NCBI GenBank assembly: GCA_905221605.1
Contig: CAJNDS010001112.1
Span: 1,898,972-1,962,971, forward strand
DNA length: 64,000 nt
Direction: 5' to 3'
Source of the DNA: Symbiodinium natans
Taxonomy: Eukaryota > Sar > Dinophyceae > Suessiales > Symbiodiniaceae
The notes beneath the pieces are model-generated. The model was not told the DNA's origin and searched no databases. It saw only the letters and a program-made list of their open reading frames with translations. Below are positions 28,572 through 40,885 of the stretch, in pieces (the first letter of the stretch is position 1; each line of letters starts with the position of its first letter). A program made the position numbers and the translations under genes.

Positions 28572-28900
28572 TCAGTATGAGATCCTTCTCCACGAACGAC
28601 AGGATGCTGGGCAAGGGGAAAGGTGTCGGCGCCTTGGTTTCGGGGCCCACAACAGGCTTTGGGGTTTAGGGGTTTAAGATTTAGGGTTTAGGGTTTGGGG
28701 CCTGAGGGGGATTTGGGGCTATTGGGGTTTAGGTTATTTCACGATTGCAGCACGCCCTAAACCCTAAACCCTAACTAAACCCTAAACCATACACCCTAAA
28801 CCCTGCATCCTAAACCCTAGAGCCTAAACCCTAAACCCTAAAATCGGGCGGCGCGAACCTCACCATCAAGCCTGGAAAGAAGGAAGTATGCAACCTTGAC
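28572..28900 (+). CDS. Exon-like islands
   Basis: 28578-28655 reads RSFSTNDRMLGKGKGVGALV. 28853-28892 reads GANLTIKPGKKEV. Telomere-like arrays lie between (28660-28700, 28755-28840). Possibly part of the Lys/Arg-rich gene that continues to 33350, but joins are unproven. Confidence 0.3.
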
Positions 28901-29604
28901 TAGCTCCCCCCCAACTTCGTCAACCCAGCTGCTTCGACATCCCCTTTGTTTAGGGTTTAGGGTTTTTGGTTTAGGGTTTAGGGAACCATTGCCCCATCGC
29001 TGCGAGCCCCGATGCAAAAGGGAACCTTTGCCTTGGGAGGCAGACAAGCAAATGGGGGGGTTTTTACGGTATTCGGGGTACCTTAGGAGTCATTACAAGG
29101 GAATCCTACTATTTGGGGGTCTATATCTTAGGGGTACGTTATTGGAGTCCTTATAAGGGAATCCTACTATTTGGGGTCTATATTGGGGGGTCCCTAGTTT
29201 TCGTAAAGTCACCAAATTTTCCTCGACATCCCGAGGCCGGCAGATGCCTTAAGCCAAACTTGGCAGCCCAGGGGTGCCCTTTACCCCATTTTTTGTGGTG
29301 GTTCAAGTTCCCTTCTAAAGTAACCAACCCACCAAAAAGCGGTACCCTTGTTCAAATATGGCTACTGGGCTACCAAGCGAATGCAAAGCCACCGGAACTT
29401 CCTTGAACCCTAAACCCTAAACCCTAAACCCCTGTTGGTAGGTGGTTGAGTGGTCCTCTTGTAATTGGTTTGTTGCCCAACTTCCCCGTAATGGGCTGAC
29501 TTTAAAAGCGCCCTATCTTCTGATGATGAGTAGTATTGCTGGTATTAGTCCCTGCAACGTGGCCTGAGTGTCAGCTAGGCGGGTGGCAAAAAAACCCTAA
29601 CCCC

Positions 29605-30170
29605 CCCTGAAGGCCGATGCCTTTGGCAAGGGCGCAGCTCCCAGTCGAGCCCTTACAAGGGCCCTGTCGTACTGGGATTCAGGGACAAACTCCCCTAAGG
29701 GCCCATGTACCTAAACAGGGTCTAGGGTTTAGGGTTTAGGGTTTAGGGTCCATGTGCCTAAAGCCCCAGGGCTCCCTGTTTGTTCTCTCTCTCTCTCTCT
29801 TGTTGTTTGTGTCCTGGTTTTTTCGGATTTGATGAGCGTTTTGGAATGGTTTGCGAACTGCTGACAACCCTCACACACTTGCCGTTTCGAGTTCTAGCCA
29901 AAAACAGGGGCGGCCCCTCAAGACGAACTGTCTGGTTCTTCATAGGGAATGAGGGAATGATGTATCCTATACAATAACTCCCTTAAAGGCTATATAGGGT
30001 ACCTCATTCCCTCATTCCCTACTAAGAACCAGGGGGCTAAACCTTGCCCCCTTCCCTTACGCCCCAACAATCCTGACATAGCAGTCAGTAGAGCCCCCTT
30101 CCTCTAAGCCCTTCTCCATGCGAGGCAAAGGCAAGGGCGAGCGGGAGACCGAGCTAGGGTTTGTCGGCCT
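29605..30170 (+). CDS. Exon-like islands, Lys/Arg-rich
   Basis: 29610-29660 reads KADAFGKGAAPSRALTR. 30118-30160 reads MRGKGKGERETELG. 30468-30525 reads RLIEIEALRARAPRVATPAV. An inverted-end element, GGGAATGAGGGAATGATGT / TCATTCCCTCATTCCC, lies at 29942-30028. Confidence 0.3.
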
Positions 30171-31343
30171 TCTTTACTGGCTTTTTTTTGGGAACGAGGG
30201 TATAAGGCACCTTCATAACCCGAAACCCTAAATCCCTCAAAAGGTAATATATCCCTTCTCAGAACCAGCTGGCTCATGGTGTTCAGGGCCATTGGCTCTT
30301 GTGGGTTTACTGAGTTTTTATGCGAAAACCATGTGTTTGTGGTCCTTGGAGACCAAATGAAACATAAAAGGGATTGTGGTTCATGTGCGTTACTGGGGGT
30401 TAAAGTAGTATCGGGTATATTACCCCAAGGTAGGTGAGAGCATCCGGGCCCACCCACAAAAGAGAGGCTCATCGAGATCGAGGCTTTGCGCGCCCGCGCT
30501 CCCCGCGTGGCAACACCAGCCGTGCTTCATATAGCACAGTGTAGTCAGGTACTCAAGGGATTCAAGAAGGGACCCTTATAAGGGACCTTAGGGGTTATTT
30601 GGGGGTCATTTGGGGGGTTCCTTTGGTATATAGGGACTGTATATCAGAGATATATATATATATATTATAGAGGTTATATCGAGGAATACGATTAAGGGTT
30701 CCTCCCAGGGGGTCCTCCTTGTACCCCTCAAGGTACGTTCCCTGTTTTGCAAGTTTCTCAAACCCTAAACCCTAAACCTTGAAAAAATGGGATCCGGGTT
30801 TGCGTGGACACCGTGCCCAGGTGGCAGTGGTCGACGGTCGCAAGGCGCTAAGGAGGAGGACGTCTTTTCATGTGGACATTTCCGCAAACCCTAGACCCTA
30901 GACCCTAAACCCTAAACCCCCTGATATATCCCAAAATGTTCTGAACACCAAAATCTATACAACCCTATAGCTTCGGAAACTCCCATCATGAAAACCTCTG
31001 CAAGAGCAAAAGCCGTAATCCCATGTCGTCTCTTTCCACGCCAGGTGTGAGGACCTACAACAACCCTTCTATGCCCTCCATAAACGGGGCAACATACCCA
31101 ATAGTTAAGTTAGGTACGGATGGAGGCACATGCCATCTTTTCGCGGCGTATATTTAGGGACGTAGTACTGGAGTCCTCGAGTTAACCAAGGCCAAGCGAG
31201 ATGAATCCGACAATGAGGCGTGTCTGCCGCGTCGAAGCAATCAAGGAGGTTATTGTGTAGCTCGTGCAACATCTACTTGCAGCTGTGAGTCGAACTCCTA
31301 GACCCTAATCCCCAGCCACCCATGAATTCATGGTGGAATTTGC

Positions 31344-31676
31344 CCTAAACCCTAAACCCTAAACCCTAAACCCTAAACCCTAAACCCTAAACCCTAAACC
31401 CTAAACCCTAAACCCTAAACCCTAAACCCTAAACCCTAAACCCTAACCCTGAATTCATGGTGGAGTTGGGGGATCAGGGTTCTGGGCCCGGGGGCTTTCG
31501 GGTTTTCAAGTCTTCTGGCTTTCAGGGTTTGCCGGCTTAGGGCTTCGGGTCGCTTATGTTTTATTTTAGGGTTTAGGGTTTAGGGTTTAGGGTTTAGGGT
31601 TTAGGGTTTAGGGTTTAGGGTTTAGGGTTTAGGGTTTAGGGTTTAGGGTTTAGGGTTTAGGGTTTAGGGTTTAGGG
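31344..31676. repeat. Two large telomere-like arrays of opposite orientation
   Basis: CCCTAAA about 15 units at 31344-31449; TTTAGGG about 16 units at 31566-31676. Between them is a G/T-rich 115-base spacer. The first is flanked by a direct duplication (see findings). Confidence 0.95.
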
Positions 31677-31784
31677 CCATCAGCCGTGGATCAGCAGAGG
31701 ATATATATATATATATATATATATATAAGCAGAGGGTAAAGTTCGATGTTGCCTTGGGGTGGTGGGGCGGCAGGCTGATAAAGG

Positions 31785-32818
31785 TGAGCAGGACGACAGC
31801 AAGGAGGCGGAGAAGGAGAAGGACGGCACGCTTGGGGATTTCCCCATAATCACCCCTAGACCCTAAACCCTAAACCCTAAACCCCGATCAGCTAAGGAAT
31901 ACCGATCTTCGGTCACAAGCATACGGAGGGCTACCTCATGCAAAAGGGGTATACATTGGGCTCCATGGGTCTTTCAGTTGGGGACGGGAAGGTTCTTGAG
32001 GTGTGAGGACTTCAAACTAGTGCAAGGCTGGCTACGAAGCCGTTTTGGTCATGTCGGATTTCTGTACGCGAGTGCTAGTGTTATCAGTCCGCGGGCCAGG
32101 AGAGGCGAAAAGAGAAGGAGAAAGAGCGCAGAAAGGAGAAGGAGAAGGAGAAGGAGAAGGAAAGAGACAAGGAAAAGGAAAAGGAAAAGGCCCAAGTCCA
32201 CAAAATGCCTTCAACCCTGATCCCTAAACCCCTTACACCCCTAAACCCTAAACCCCTAAACCCTAAACATCCCTAAGCCCTAAGCCCTAAACCCCGGTCC
32301 CAAGTATCCCAACGCCTGGTGAGAGGCCAAGAAGGAGAAGGCACGGAAGACGAAAGCCAAGAAGAAGAGAGAGGAGGACAAGGGTCTAGGGTTTAGGGTT
32401 TGGGGTTTGGGGTTTCGGGTTTGGGGTTTATGGTTTGGGGTTCGGGTTTGGGGGAGTTTCCACAAATGGTTGAGGGTGAGCGGGTCCAGGTTTGCTCATG
32501 TCGCGCTGTCCGCGGGCATGCCAAGCAAACAAGGCGCAAAGCGCTTCTATAGAAGCCCCCACCCTAAATCCGTAGGGTTTAGGGCTTAGGGTTTAGGGTT
32601 TGCCGGCAGCCTCCAAATTCCGTTGCTCAAAAGGGTTTTGGGTTTAGGGTTCCCTAAACCCCATGAACGCCCTGAACAAACCCAAACCCAAAACCCTCCT
32701 CTAGCCACACTGTCTTCGCCTTCTGCTGAAGGAGTCCAGCAGCTACTCCTCGACCTCTGAGGACTCGCGGAGCCGTCGGAGGAAGAAGAAGAAGAAAGAG
32801 GCCCTCTCTCCCGCTCTC

Positions 32819-32862
<44 letters not shown>

Positions 32863-33039
32863 CATATAAATAAATACATGAATAATATATCTATATACAT
32901 CTATACATATACGCACACATTTTATGTGTTTATTCATGTATATTAGTATGGTCAGTTCTCCAGGTTATGGTCCCTTCTTGGATACCCAAACTTAGGGGCC
33001 CCCAGGAACCCCAAAGGGACCACATTTTCGAGAAGTGAC

Positions 33040-33121
<82 letters not shown>

Positions 33122-33127
33122 CACGCA

Positions 33128-33179
<52 letters not shown>

Positions 33180-33350
33180 CATATAAGAGAATATCAAATA
33201 GTACCATATAATATTATATATTTAAATATTTATATTTATATACAGATACTTTTGCCCCTTTGTCCGAGTCTTCAGGTCAAGAAAAAGAAGAAGGGCCAGG
33301 ATAAGAAAAAGAAGAGGAGCCCTTGCAAGCCCTTTCCTCATACAGCTCCC
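31785..33350 (+). CDS. Fragmented gene for a Lys/Glu- and Arg/Ser-rich protein
   Basis: Five plus-strand islands with related composition: 31786-31835 (QDDSKEAEKEKDGT); 32090-32205 (ERRKEKEKERRKEKEKEKEK, or an Arg-rich reading in another frame); 32325-32382 (KKEKARKTKAKKKREED); 32728-32800 (SSSYSSTSEDSRSRRRKKKK); 33277-33330 (VKKKKKGQDKKKKRS). Such blocks are typical of disordered nuclear proteins, for example splicing-associated RS proteins, but no folded domain is visible and the exact function is unknown. Introns hold telomere-like arrays and CT/CA microsatellites. Confidence 0.4.
32820..32860. repeat. (CT)n microsatellite
   Basis: About 20 CT units followed by TATA. Lies downstream of an Arg/Ser-rich exon-like island. 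Confidence 0.9.
33042..33178. repeat. (CA)n then (TA)n microsatellite
   Basis: About 60 CA units with a few CG/CC breaks (33045-33159), then TATATA to 33178. Open frames through it on the minus strand are not genes. Confidence 0.95.
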
Positions 33351-34934
33351 CTCAGTTTTTCTGGCTGCCTCTGCCGCTTAGTTGCGAAGTCATGCATGGC
33401 TGCAAGCTTCATCTGCGCCTCCCGGAGGAACCCTGAAGTCTTGACTTCCCAAGACCAAACCCTAAACCTAAACCCTAAACTCTAAACCCTAAACCCTAAA
33501 CCCATTCGAACCGCAGGGGTCGCGCATGCCACCCCAGACTTCAGAAGTAGAAGCTTGAATTTGGCGGCAAATTGGGGCGTTTAGGGCTTAAATTTTAGGG
33601 TCCAGAATGTCATATGTGAAATTAGGAGAGAGTAGATGGTCATGCGGGTCTAGTTGCTGAAAAAAAACCCAAAGGGTCCATGTACCCATAGAGTATGTAT
33701 GCTTGGGCTTCAAAGGGTTTCCCGTATAGTAGCTTTAAGGCCCAAATGAGGGCTATGTGGTTATAGGGTCCTTAAGGCAGGGGGGCTCAAGGAATTATGC
33801 AACCCAACATTGCCGAATGCTCCCCACTAGTCCCTAAACCTCCCCAAGCTTCCCGAAGGGTTCTCCAGGTACACACCTTCCATGAACCCTCCTCCCTTAA
33901 GAACACCAAAGTATGGGTACATGGAAACTTACGGAGAGTGCGCTGCAAGTTGGCCTAAAGCTGCCACTGCTGTTGGATGCTCACCTGGACTCACAACTCG
34001 TGTGGCTACTGCCCGCTTGCTGTGCGCCGGTTTAGGGTCTAGGGTTTAGGATTGGCTGTGGGCTACCAGTCCGGTCGAGATCTGACAAGGCCGTTGCAAA
34101 GGGTTTAGGATTGCGAGAACGTCCTCGGCCGCGGCCCCGGCCGCGCACGCGCGCACACGTTGTTTCGGCATGAACCCCTGGACCCTAAACCTTAAACTCC
34201 ACCCCCTGAAACCTAGAAGCCCATAAAGCCTGCAACCGCCTTGACAAGCAGGAAAGATGGAGAGTGCCTGGCCCCCAGAAGCTGAAAGGTTTAGGGATTT
34301 AGGGTTTAGGGTTTAGGGATTAGGGTTTAGGGTTTAGGGTTTAACGCTCTGGTTTAGGGGCTTAAGCGGGTTTAGGGGGTGTAGGGTTTAGGGTTCAGGG
34401 TGGGCTCAAAAAGGTCTCTGGGGTGACATGCGACATGACTGTTATGACAGCGAGATGACAGCTACGACTGCGGGGTGAAGGCGAGAAGGAGGTTCTGATA
34501 GACTGCCTGAGCGATATTTAACAACGTGTAAGTATTTATACTACAATAATATGCCCAACAAACATAGCAAATATTACTACTAATCATAAGAGTTTAAAAG
34601 CAACAACAAGAATGGTTACTGTCCTAAAGCTTTACAGGGCATTTAGGTGTTAAAGGGTTGGTTGTGAAGGCATTCGGATGCCCTCCATCAGGGGATGAAG
34701 GCTCGTACCCCTCAGGTTGTACCACTAAAGGTTCCCCTTAATCTACTCCTTATATGGCCCTTATGATCCCTTAGACTCGTACTCCTAAGGTTGTACCCCT
34801 AACCAAAAGCCAAGGGTACAACCTTAAGGGTCCAAGGTGCCCTAAACCCTAAACCCTAACCCTAAACCCTAAACCCTAAACCCTAAACCCTAAACCCTAA
34901 ACCCTAAACCCTAAACCCAAGGGTCCAAGGTAGC

Positions 34935-35025
34935 AGCCCCAGACTCCATCGCTGCACCAAGCCCCCCAAAAGCCGAGGTCTCGAAATCGGCAGCTCCAGC
35001 AGCGGAGACTTGGCACCTCGGCTCT
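34935..35025 (+). CDS. Exon-like island, Ala/Pro-rich
   Basis: Reads APDSIAAPSPPKAEVSKSAA then PAAETWHLG, flanked by telomere-like arrays on both sides (34839-34918, 35041-35125). Looks like a disordered linker. Confidence 0.35.
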
Positions 35026-35560
35026 ATAGAGTTCCGTTTCGGGGTTTAGGGTTTGGGTTTAGGGTTTAGGGTTTAGGGTTTAGGGTTTAGGGTTTAGGGT
35101 TTAGGGTTAGGGTTTAGGGTTAGGGTCAAGGAAAGCTTCCGGAGTGACTCATCTCCTTAGGCACAAGCTGCGAGGGCCGAAGCCAGTTGTGGGAGTCGCT
35201 TCTCGCCTCTTTTCTTTTTTCGAGGGTTTAGGGCTTAGGGCTAAGGGCTCCGGGTTTTCGGTTTAGGGTTGGAAAGTTGGGGGCCACTGTACTTGGCAAA
35301 TAGAGCAAGCACGAACCGTCTTCGCAACTCCTTCGCCACACTTGGCTGCGCCAGCAGTCCCATACCACAGACAAGGTTTGCTTGAAGCCTAAACCCTAAA
35401 CTTTTAAACCCTACACCCCAAAACCCTAAACCCAAAACTCAGCTAGGGCCACCATCGTCACAGCAAGCGTTGTAAAACCTTTTCGAAGTACATAGGGTGT
35501 AAGGTAGACTGATTCCAGTAGTTGAGTTGATTCTGTCCCCACATTGATTACTACTATTTG

Positions 35561-35650
35561 CTTAAGAACCCCAAAAGAATAAAACATAATAGGCCCTATA
35601 TTCCCCTTAGCAAGGAAGAATATTTGTGTTTTTTCGGGGTTCTTAAGCAA
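35561..35650. mobile_element. Inverted-end element, TTTGCTTAAGAACCCC family
   Basis: ATTTGCTTAAGAACCCCAAA / TTCGGGGTTCTTAAGCAA ends. Relatives at 3638-3735, 6850-6922, 35891-35998 and 44803-44905. In several the AACCCC end has grown into a long C or G run. Confidence 0.78.
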
Positions 35651-35691
35651 TTAGTACCCTAAACCCTAAACCCTGACTCTGTCCCCACAAG

Positions 35692-36305
35692 CCAGGAGAT
35701 CGTCGCGGAGACCTCCGGTCCGATCTTGGCGCTGGCCAACAGCACGCCCCCTGAGCCGCCAGGGGCCCGAGTTCCTGATTGGGGTTTGGGGTTTAGGGTT
35801 TAGGGTTTTGGGATTAGGGTTTAGGGCTAGGGTTTAGGGGTTAGGGTTTAGGGTTTTGGGATTAGGGTTTTGGGTGTAGGGTCCCTAAGCTACTGTTTGC
35901 TACAGAACCCCCAAGAGAAATATTATATTCTTCTTTAGGGATTATCATCTTTGATTTGTGGCGGGGGGGGGGGGGGGGGGTTCTTGAGCAAATGGTAGTA
36001 AACCCTAGAAACTCTGTCAACCCTGCAGCAAAGCCTGAACAAAGAGGGCACCGAGACTGAGAATGGGCCCTCACGGTTTGGCCTTTGTGCCAAGCAGGGG
36101 GTTTAGGGTTTAGGGTTTAGGGTTTAGGGACCCCTAATATTACCCCTCCCCCCCCCCAAATAGTAGGATTCCCTTAGAACAAGGACCCCAATAAGGTACC
36201 CTTAGAGCTCGTTCAGTTGTCCTCAAGCGGTGCTGCAGGCCCACAATGGAAACGGCCTTTGAGGAGGTGACAGAGGAGCAGCGCGCGGCACCCGGATCGT
36301 TTGTG
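35692..36305 (+). CDS. Exon-like islands
   Basis: 35693-35779 reads SQEIVAETSGPILALANSTP then PEPPGARVP. 36246-36305 reads METAFEEVTEEQRAAPGSFV and ends at GTGAGT, a good GT donor. Between them are telomere-like arrays and a GCTTAAGAACC-family element (35891-35998) with an 18-G run. Unknown product. Confidence 0.35.
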
Positions 36306-36956
36306 AGTCTAGGACCCCGGAGTGGGCCCCTACTTCCCTTTTTTTCAGGGTTGGGGGTTCCCTTCTAATCCCCTTAAAGCCAAAAAGGGGGTTTAGGGTT
36401 TAGGGTTTAGGGTTTAGGGTTTAGGGTTTAGGGTTTTATTCCTGGGTTACTCCTGGGTTTAGTAGTGTGTGCAAGGCGGATCAACCCCCCGGCTTCCGAA
36501 GCAGCCTGTGGGCTGGTTGCTGAAAGGTTTTTAGGAATCCTAGGTTTAGGGTTTAGGGTTTGGGGTTTAGAGGGTAGAGGGTTTAGGGTTTAGGGTTTAG
36601 GGTTTAGGGTTAGCCTGGGGTTCAAAAAAGGGTTTAGGGTCAAGGGTAAGCCCACGCACGCTAGCTCTGAGAGACCGGTGCATGATGTAGGGGTTCATGG
36701 GCTTCAGGTGGCGAATGCTTGTGGTGGTTTCGGGCTACGGGCTGGCGAATGAAACTCACGTAGCCCATGGATAGGAAAGCAACTCAGCAAGCTAGGCCTT
36801 AGGAGCAAGCAGGGTTTTGGATTTAGGGCCCATGTAAGTCGAAGTAGGGCACTACTGCAACTGAGGTCTTATACGTCACAGGGCCGTGAACAACTATACT
36901 TAGTGTACTCAAGGAAGTTCTTTTTGCGAGCAGCGCAGCACCACCGAATCAATTCC

Positions 36957-37072
36957 CTAAGGGTGCATGTACCTAAATAGGGAATGCTTGCAAGGGCCTT
37001 CAAGTACCTTTTATTTCGGGACTTTGGGGCCCAAGTATATCTAAACGTGAGGTACATGGACCCTTACAAGGG
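36957..37072. mobile_element. AAGGGTCCATGTACC-family element
   Basis: CTAAGGGTGCATGTACCTAA / GAGGTACATGGACCCTTA ends with inner AGGCCCAAGTAT-type motif. Immediately upstream of a possible exon boundary. Confidence 0.7.
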
Positions 37073-37854
37073 GTAGTAAGCCCTTCACCCGCAACGAGGG
37101 ACCTCGTAAACCCTAAACCCTAAACCCCGTTGGACAGGTGAGAAGCAGCGGCGCCGATTGGAGCGATTTCGGGCTGCGGGCCCCTGCGGGTAGGGAGCGA
37201 GCCATTTCTTCAGCCGTCGGGCCGTTCGACCCGAACCCCTTTTAGGGTTTAAGGTTTATAGGGTTCAGGGTTTAGAGCAAAGGCAAAGTCTAGGGTATAG
37301 AAAAAAGGGTGTAGGGGTTAGGGTTTAGTTAGGGTCCTGCACATGAGGGCCATTGCAAGATGGACCTGCAAAGACACCATGCTCCACAGTTCGGGCTTGG
37401 GATGTGTAGTCTGGCGTGGTGGTCCACCCTAAACCCTATAAACCTAAACCCTCAACCCTAAACCCTAAACCCGAATTGGGCCCTAGGGTTTCAGGGCCGT
37501 GGAGGTCGAGGTATAAACTTGTGTGAGCATTGCGCGACAGAAAGCTTCATTGCCAGCCGGCGGGCGTATGAGCCAAAATCCCTCGACCTCCCTGAGAGAC
37601 CAAATGGACCTTAAAATTGGGACCCTAAACCCTATACTACTATAATTCCTGTAACGGATATGAACCATAAACCCTTTCAGGGTTCATCTGGCCCTCGACC
37701 TCAAACCACCCCTGAAGATCCGACCTTCTAGCGAAGAATCTCCTCAGAGATGCGGCATTTGCCCTAGCCATCGACACAAAAACCCTCAACCCTAAACCCT
37801 AAACCCCAAACCCGAAGCCCTAAACCCTCCCGACACGCATACAAGAAAGAGCAC

Positions 37855-39376
37855 ACGCGCGCTCCTCTGAGCATCTCTGAGCTCAAAGCCTGCGATGCGC
37901 ACGCCGAGGCGATGCAGGCCGGCCTGGCAGCTCACTCCTCAACTGTGGGGTTTAGGGTTTAGGGTTTAGGGTTTAGGGTTTAGGGTTTAGGGGTAAGGTT
38001 GAGGTCAAAGAAGAGTGGGACAGAGTGTAGTCAGTGTAGTCGCGGTGAGCCCAGATCGGAGTGCAGGGCTCGTTTAGGGTTTAGGGTTTTGGGTTTAGGA
38101 TTTAGGGCGAGTGTCACAAGTGAATCTGAGAGGTCAGGTCTGTTGCAACAGGGGTAGAACTGTAAACCCGCCCTTTTTGTGGGACTAAATTTGAGATACT
38201 TGACAGAGGTAGGTGGACCCCCAATCCCTTCAACCTTTATAGACCCTAATTACTATTATAGCCAGGGTCGCCAACCCCTTATGAACCCTAAACCCTAAAC
38301 CCTGCTCATTCTCTTCGAGTTGGTTTACCTTTTTACGCGTGAAGCTCATGATTTTTAACGGGCATCACAGACTGGGAGGTAAGATGGAGTTCACCAGGCT
38401 CCAGCTTGAAATGCCCCCCCCCCCCCCAAGCATGGAACCTCCCTAAACCCTGAACCCTAAACAGGTCCCTTGTATCTTTCAGGGGCCATCTGACTGCATA
38501 AGCTTAGGCATCAAGTAATTTAGCCCTAAACCCTAAACCCTAAACCCCAAACCCTAAACCCTAAACCTCCAACCCCAGCATCCCAAAGACAAACCATGCG
38601 GAATTCCCCACCCGAGGAAGGCGATGCGGAAGGCGATGCCAAGGAGGCAGGGGTTTAGGGTTTAGGGTTTAGGGCTTGCTGATGGGGCAAGGTGAACGGA
38701 GTTTTGTTGGTTCCTACTGTCTGTGTGGTGATGCAGCTATTTCCACGTGATAAGAGGGGTTTATTGGGCTTAACGCGTCCTGTCGGCGTGATTTCAGAGA
38801 CGACGGCTGCCCACCTCACTGGGAAGGCCGTAAACATGGGCAGTCTGTGGGAACCCCCCCCCCCCCCCGGGCATCCACGAGTCTGATCCCCGTGCACCAG
38901 GTATATTTAGGCACTTCTCATGCTTTTGTGAGCGTGGCTTGCCCCTCACCCCCCAGAACTTTTCTCAAAAGCGAAGGGCGGGACCCGGCTTGAAGTCAAA
39001 GTGCGCAGCCCAGTGACTGGTTTCCGTTTTGAGGTTCCCAGGCTGGTTGCTCCGGAGCAACCTTCGGGTCTGAAGTTCCCCTTACAGCCGGTCTAGGGTT
39101 TAGGGCTTCGGGCTTAGGGTCTAGGGTCTCACCCGCGGAACTCAGCAGAAAGCCTATAAAGCCCCTCACCCAGGTTGTCTTGAGAGGGAGGGTGAACCTT
39201 CTACCCTCCCAGCTACGCGGTGAGCCCAAATCATCGAATCATGGCGCTCCACTGGCATGGACTGGACAGGCCTTAGAAGTTCTGAGTGGGTGTAGCCATT
39301 CCCCTCAAAGCCATGTGTCAAGAAGGCGTCCGAGGGCGACTCGGTGCTTGCCAAGCTACGGGCCAAGGCCAGCTTG
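37855..39376 (+). CDS. Run of exon-like islands, possibly one gene
   Basis: 37850-37947 reads PLSISELKACDAHAEAMQAG then LAAHSSTV. 38594-38651 reads MRNSPPEEGDAEGDAKEAG. 38988-39088 reads VKVRSPVTGFRFEVPRLVAP then EQPSGLKFPLQ. 39329-39376 reads ASEGDSVLAKLRAKAS. All on the plus strand with introner-like or telomere-like spacers. 38988-39088 is the most protein-like, but I recognise no family. Confidence 0.4.
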
Positions 39377-39507
39377 TAGGGTTTAGGGTTTAGGGTTTAG
39401 GGTTTAGGGTTTAGAGTTTAGGGTTTAGGGTTTAGGGTTTAGGGTTTAGGGTTTAGGGTTAAGGGTTCAGGGTTCAGGGTTTATGGTTTAGGGTTTAGGG
39501 TTAGGGC
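39377..39507. repeat. TTTAGGG array
   Basis: About 18 units with a few variants (TTTAGAG, TTCAGGG, TTTATGG), orientation G-rich on the plus strand. Confidence 0.95.
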
Positions 39508-39559
39508 AGTCCATCCCCTTCTCTGTGTCGGTTGCTGTCCCCACTCCCGGTCGCAGACG

Positions 39560-40260
39560 GAGACCACTAGTTGCGTATGCAGGCTAGCACAAAGCAGGGA
39601 GGGAGGGAGGGAGAGAGAGAGAGAGAGCAAGTGGAGCGAGAGAAGGTGAGAGTGAGAGACAGAGCACGTTGTAACCTAGGGGCGGAGAAACCTGAGCCCT
39701 CACGTTCTGGCACCTTTCAGTTTCAAGGAGCAGCCCCGAATACAGAGGCGGGCGCGGACACCCGCGGGGTCGCCCCCATGCCCCATGAACGAAAAAAACA
39801 AAAGGGGGGGCGGGGGTCCTCTTCGCTACACAGAAGAAGAGGAAGAAGTAGAGTAGAGGAGGAGAGAGAGAGACAGAGAGAGACCTCTTCCACAGACCCA
39901 CAGTTCACAGCTCCGTCCTAAACAGGGGCGCGCACTGCACAGGGAGGGGGAAATGTAGAAACCGGAAGACGCCGATCTCGGAGAAAGGAGCCAAACGAAA
40001 GAAAGACCGCAAATGTCCGTAGCTGCTCTGCACCGTCCGCCTGAGCAGGTCGAGGCAACAAATGCGGATATCAAAGAAACCCAAATACCAAAGAAACTCT
40101 TCATGCTCGGCTACGGCGAGCGGTGAAATCGTGAAAAGGGCCACCCCTCCAACCCCCCCACCCCAAAACACGAGGCCCCAAGAGGAGAGGGAAGGAGCAA
40201 AACGCGAGGAAAAGCCCACAGGCACCCCGAGGCAGCCATCATCATGAGCATTCAAACCCT
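39560..40260. other. GA-rich stretch without firm gene
   Basis: Strong purine bias on the plus strand (GGGA/GAGA runs at 39597-39660 and 39830-39890). Long open frames on both strands come from this bias and are not taken as genes. No repeats of the telomere type. Confidence 0.4.
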
Positions 40261-40799
40261 AGGCAGACGCCTGCCTCCTACATTCAAGGCAGTCTGCCCT
40301 CACTTTCGCAAGCCAGTTCAGGATTCCTTCATCCAATTGCCTCCGGTTCTTCAAGCCGGTTGGCCAGCCCAATCTTTTCTGTAAAACATCAAGGCAAGCA
40401 TCGGCAGACACTGCACAGGGACAGGGGTCACTATCCCAAGCCCAGCGAAAGGAAAAAAAATAGGAGAGAGCGAGAGCTGCGGAATTGAGATTCTTTGGTT
40501 TTCGCGCACCCCTTTCTTGCTATGGTCAACCCTTCTTTCGCCGCGAGGCTGATCGGACAGAGGCCAAGGAGCGAGCCCCTGTGTGGATTCATCATGTAGC
40601 CGTAGCCCCAAATACCACCAACACGCAGGGCCTTTGTCACCAAGAACCCGGCCTTATAAATGCTGCTGTGTTTCGGTTCCGTTCAGCGCTTCGTTGATCC
40701 ATGTGTCGGCTTGTAGAGCTTGGGCTTCAGAGCCAGGAATTGGAAAAACCCCTAAACCCTAAACCCTAAACCCTGAGTGTTTATTTCTGGTAGTTTGGT

Positions 40800-40885
40800 C
40801 TTGTCCCAGGAGGGAGGTACCTCAGAAGAGGAGAAGTCGGCGACGTCCGAGTGGGAGGATGTTTTGCCGCCAGAACTTGTCATGT
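40800..40885 (+). CDS. Acidic exon-like island
   Basis: Reads SQEGGTSEEEKSATSEWEDV then LPPELVM before telomere-like repeats start at 40886. Further short charged islands follow at 41405-41460, 42405-42465 (AGKKKAAEEEIAEEG) and 43160-43225 (LQGLVEKETKEEAEAASI). Confidence 0.35.

Noticed and set aside
32930-33207. Minus-strand open frames of Cys-Val repeats
   Set aside because: They are translations of a (CA)n/(TA)n microsatellite.
39584-40255. Several long open frames on both strands
   Set aside because: Caused by strong purine/pyrimidine bias; no motif and no consistent strand.
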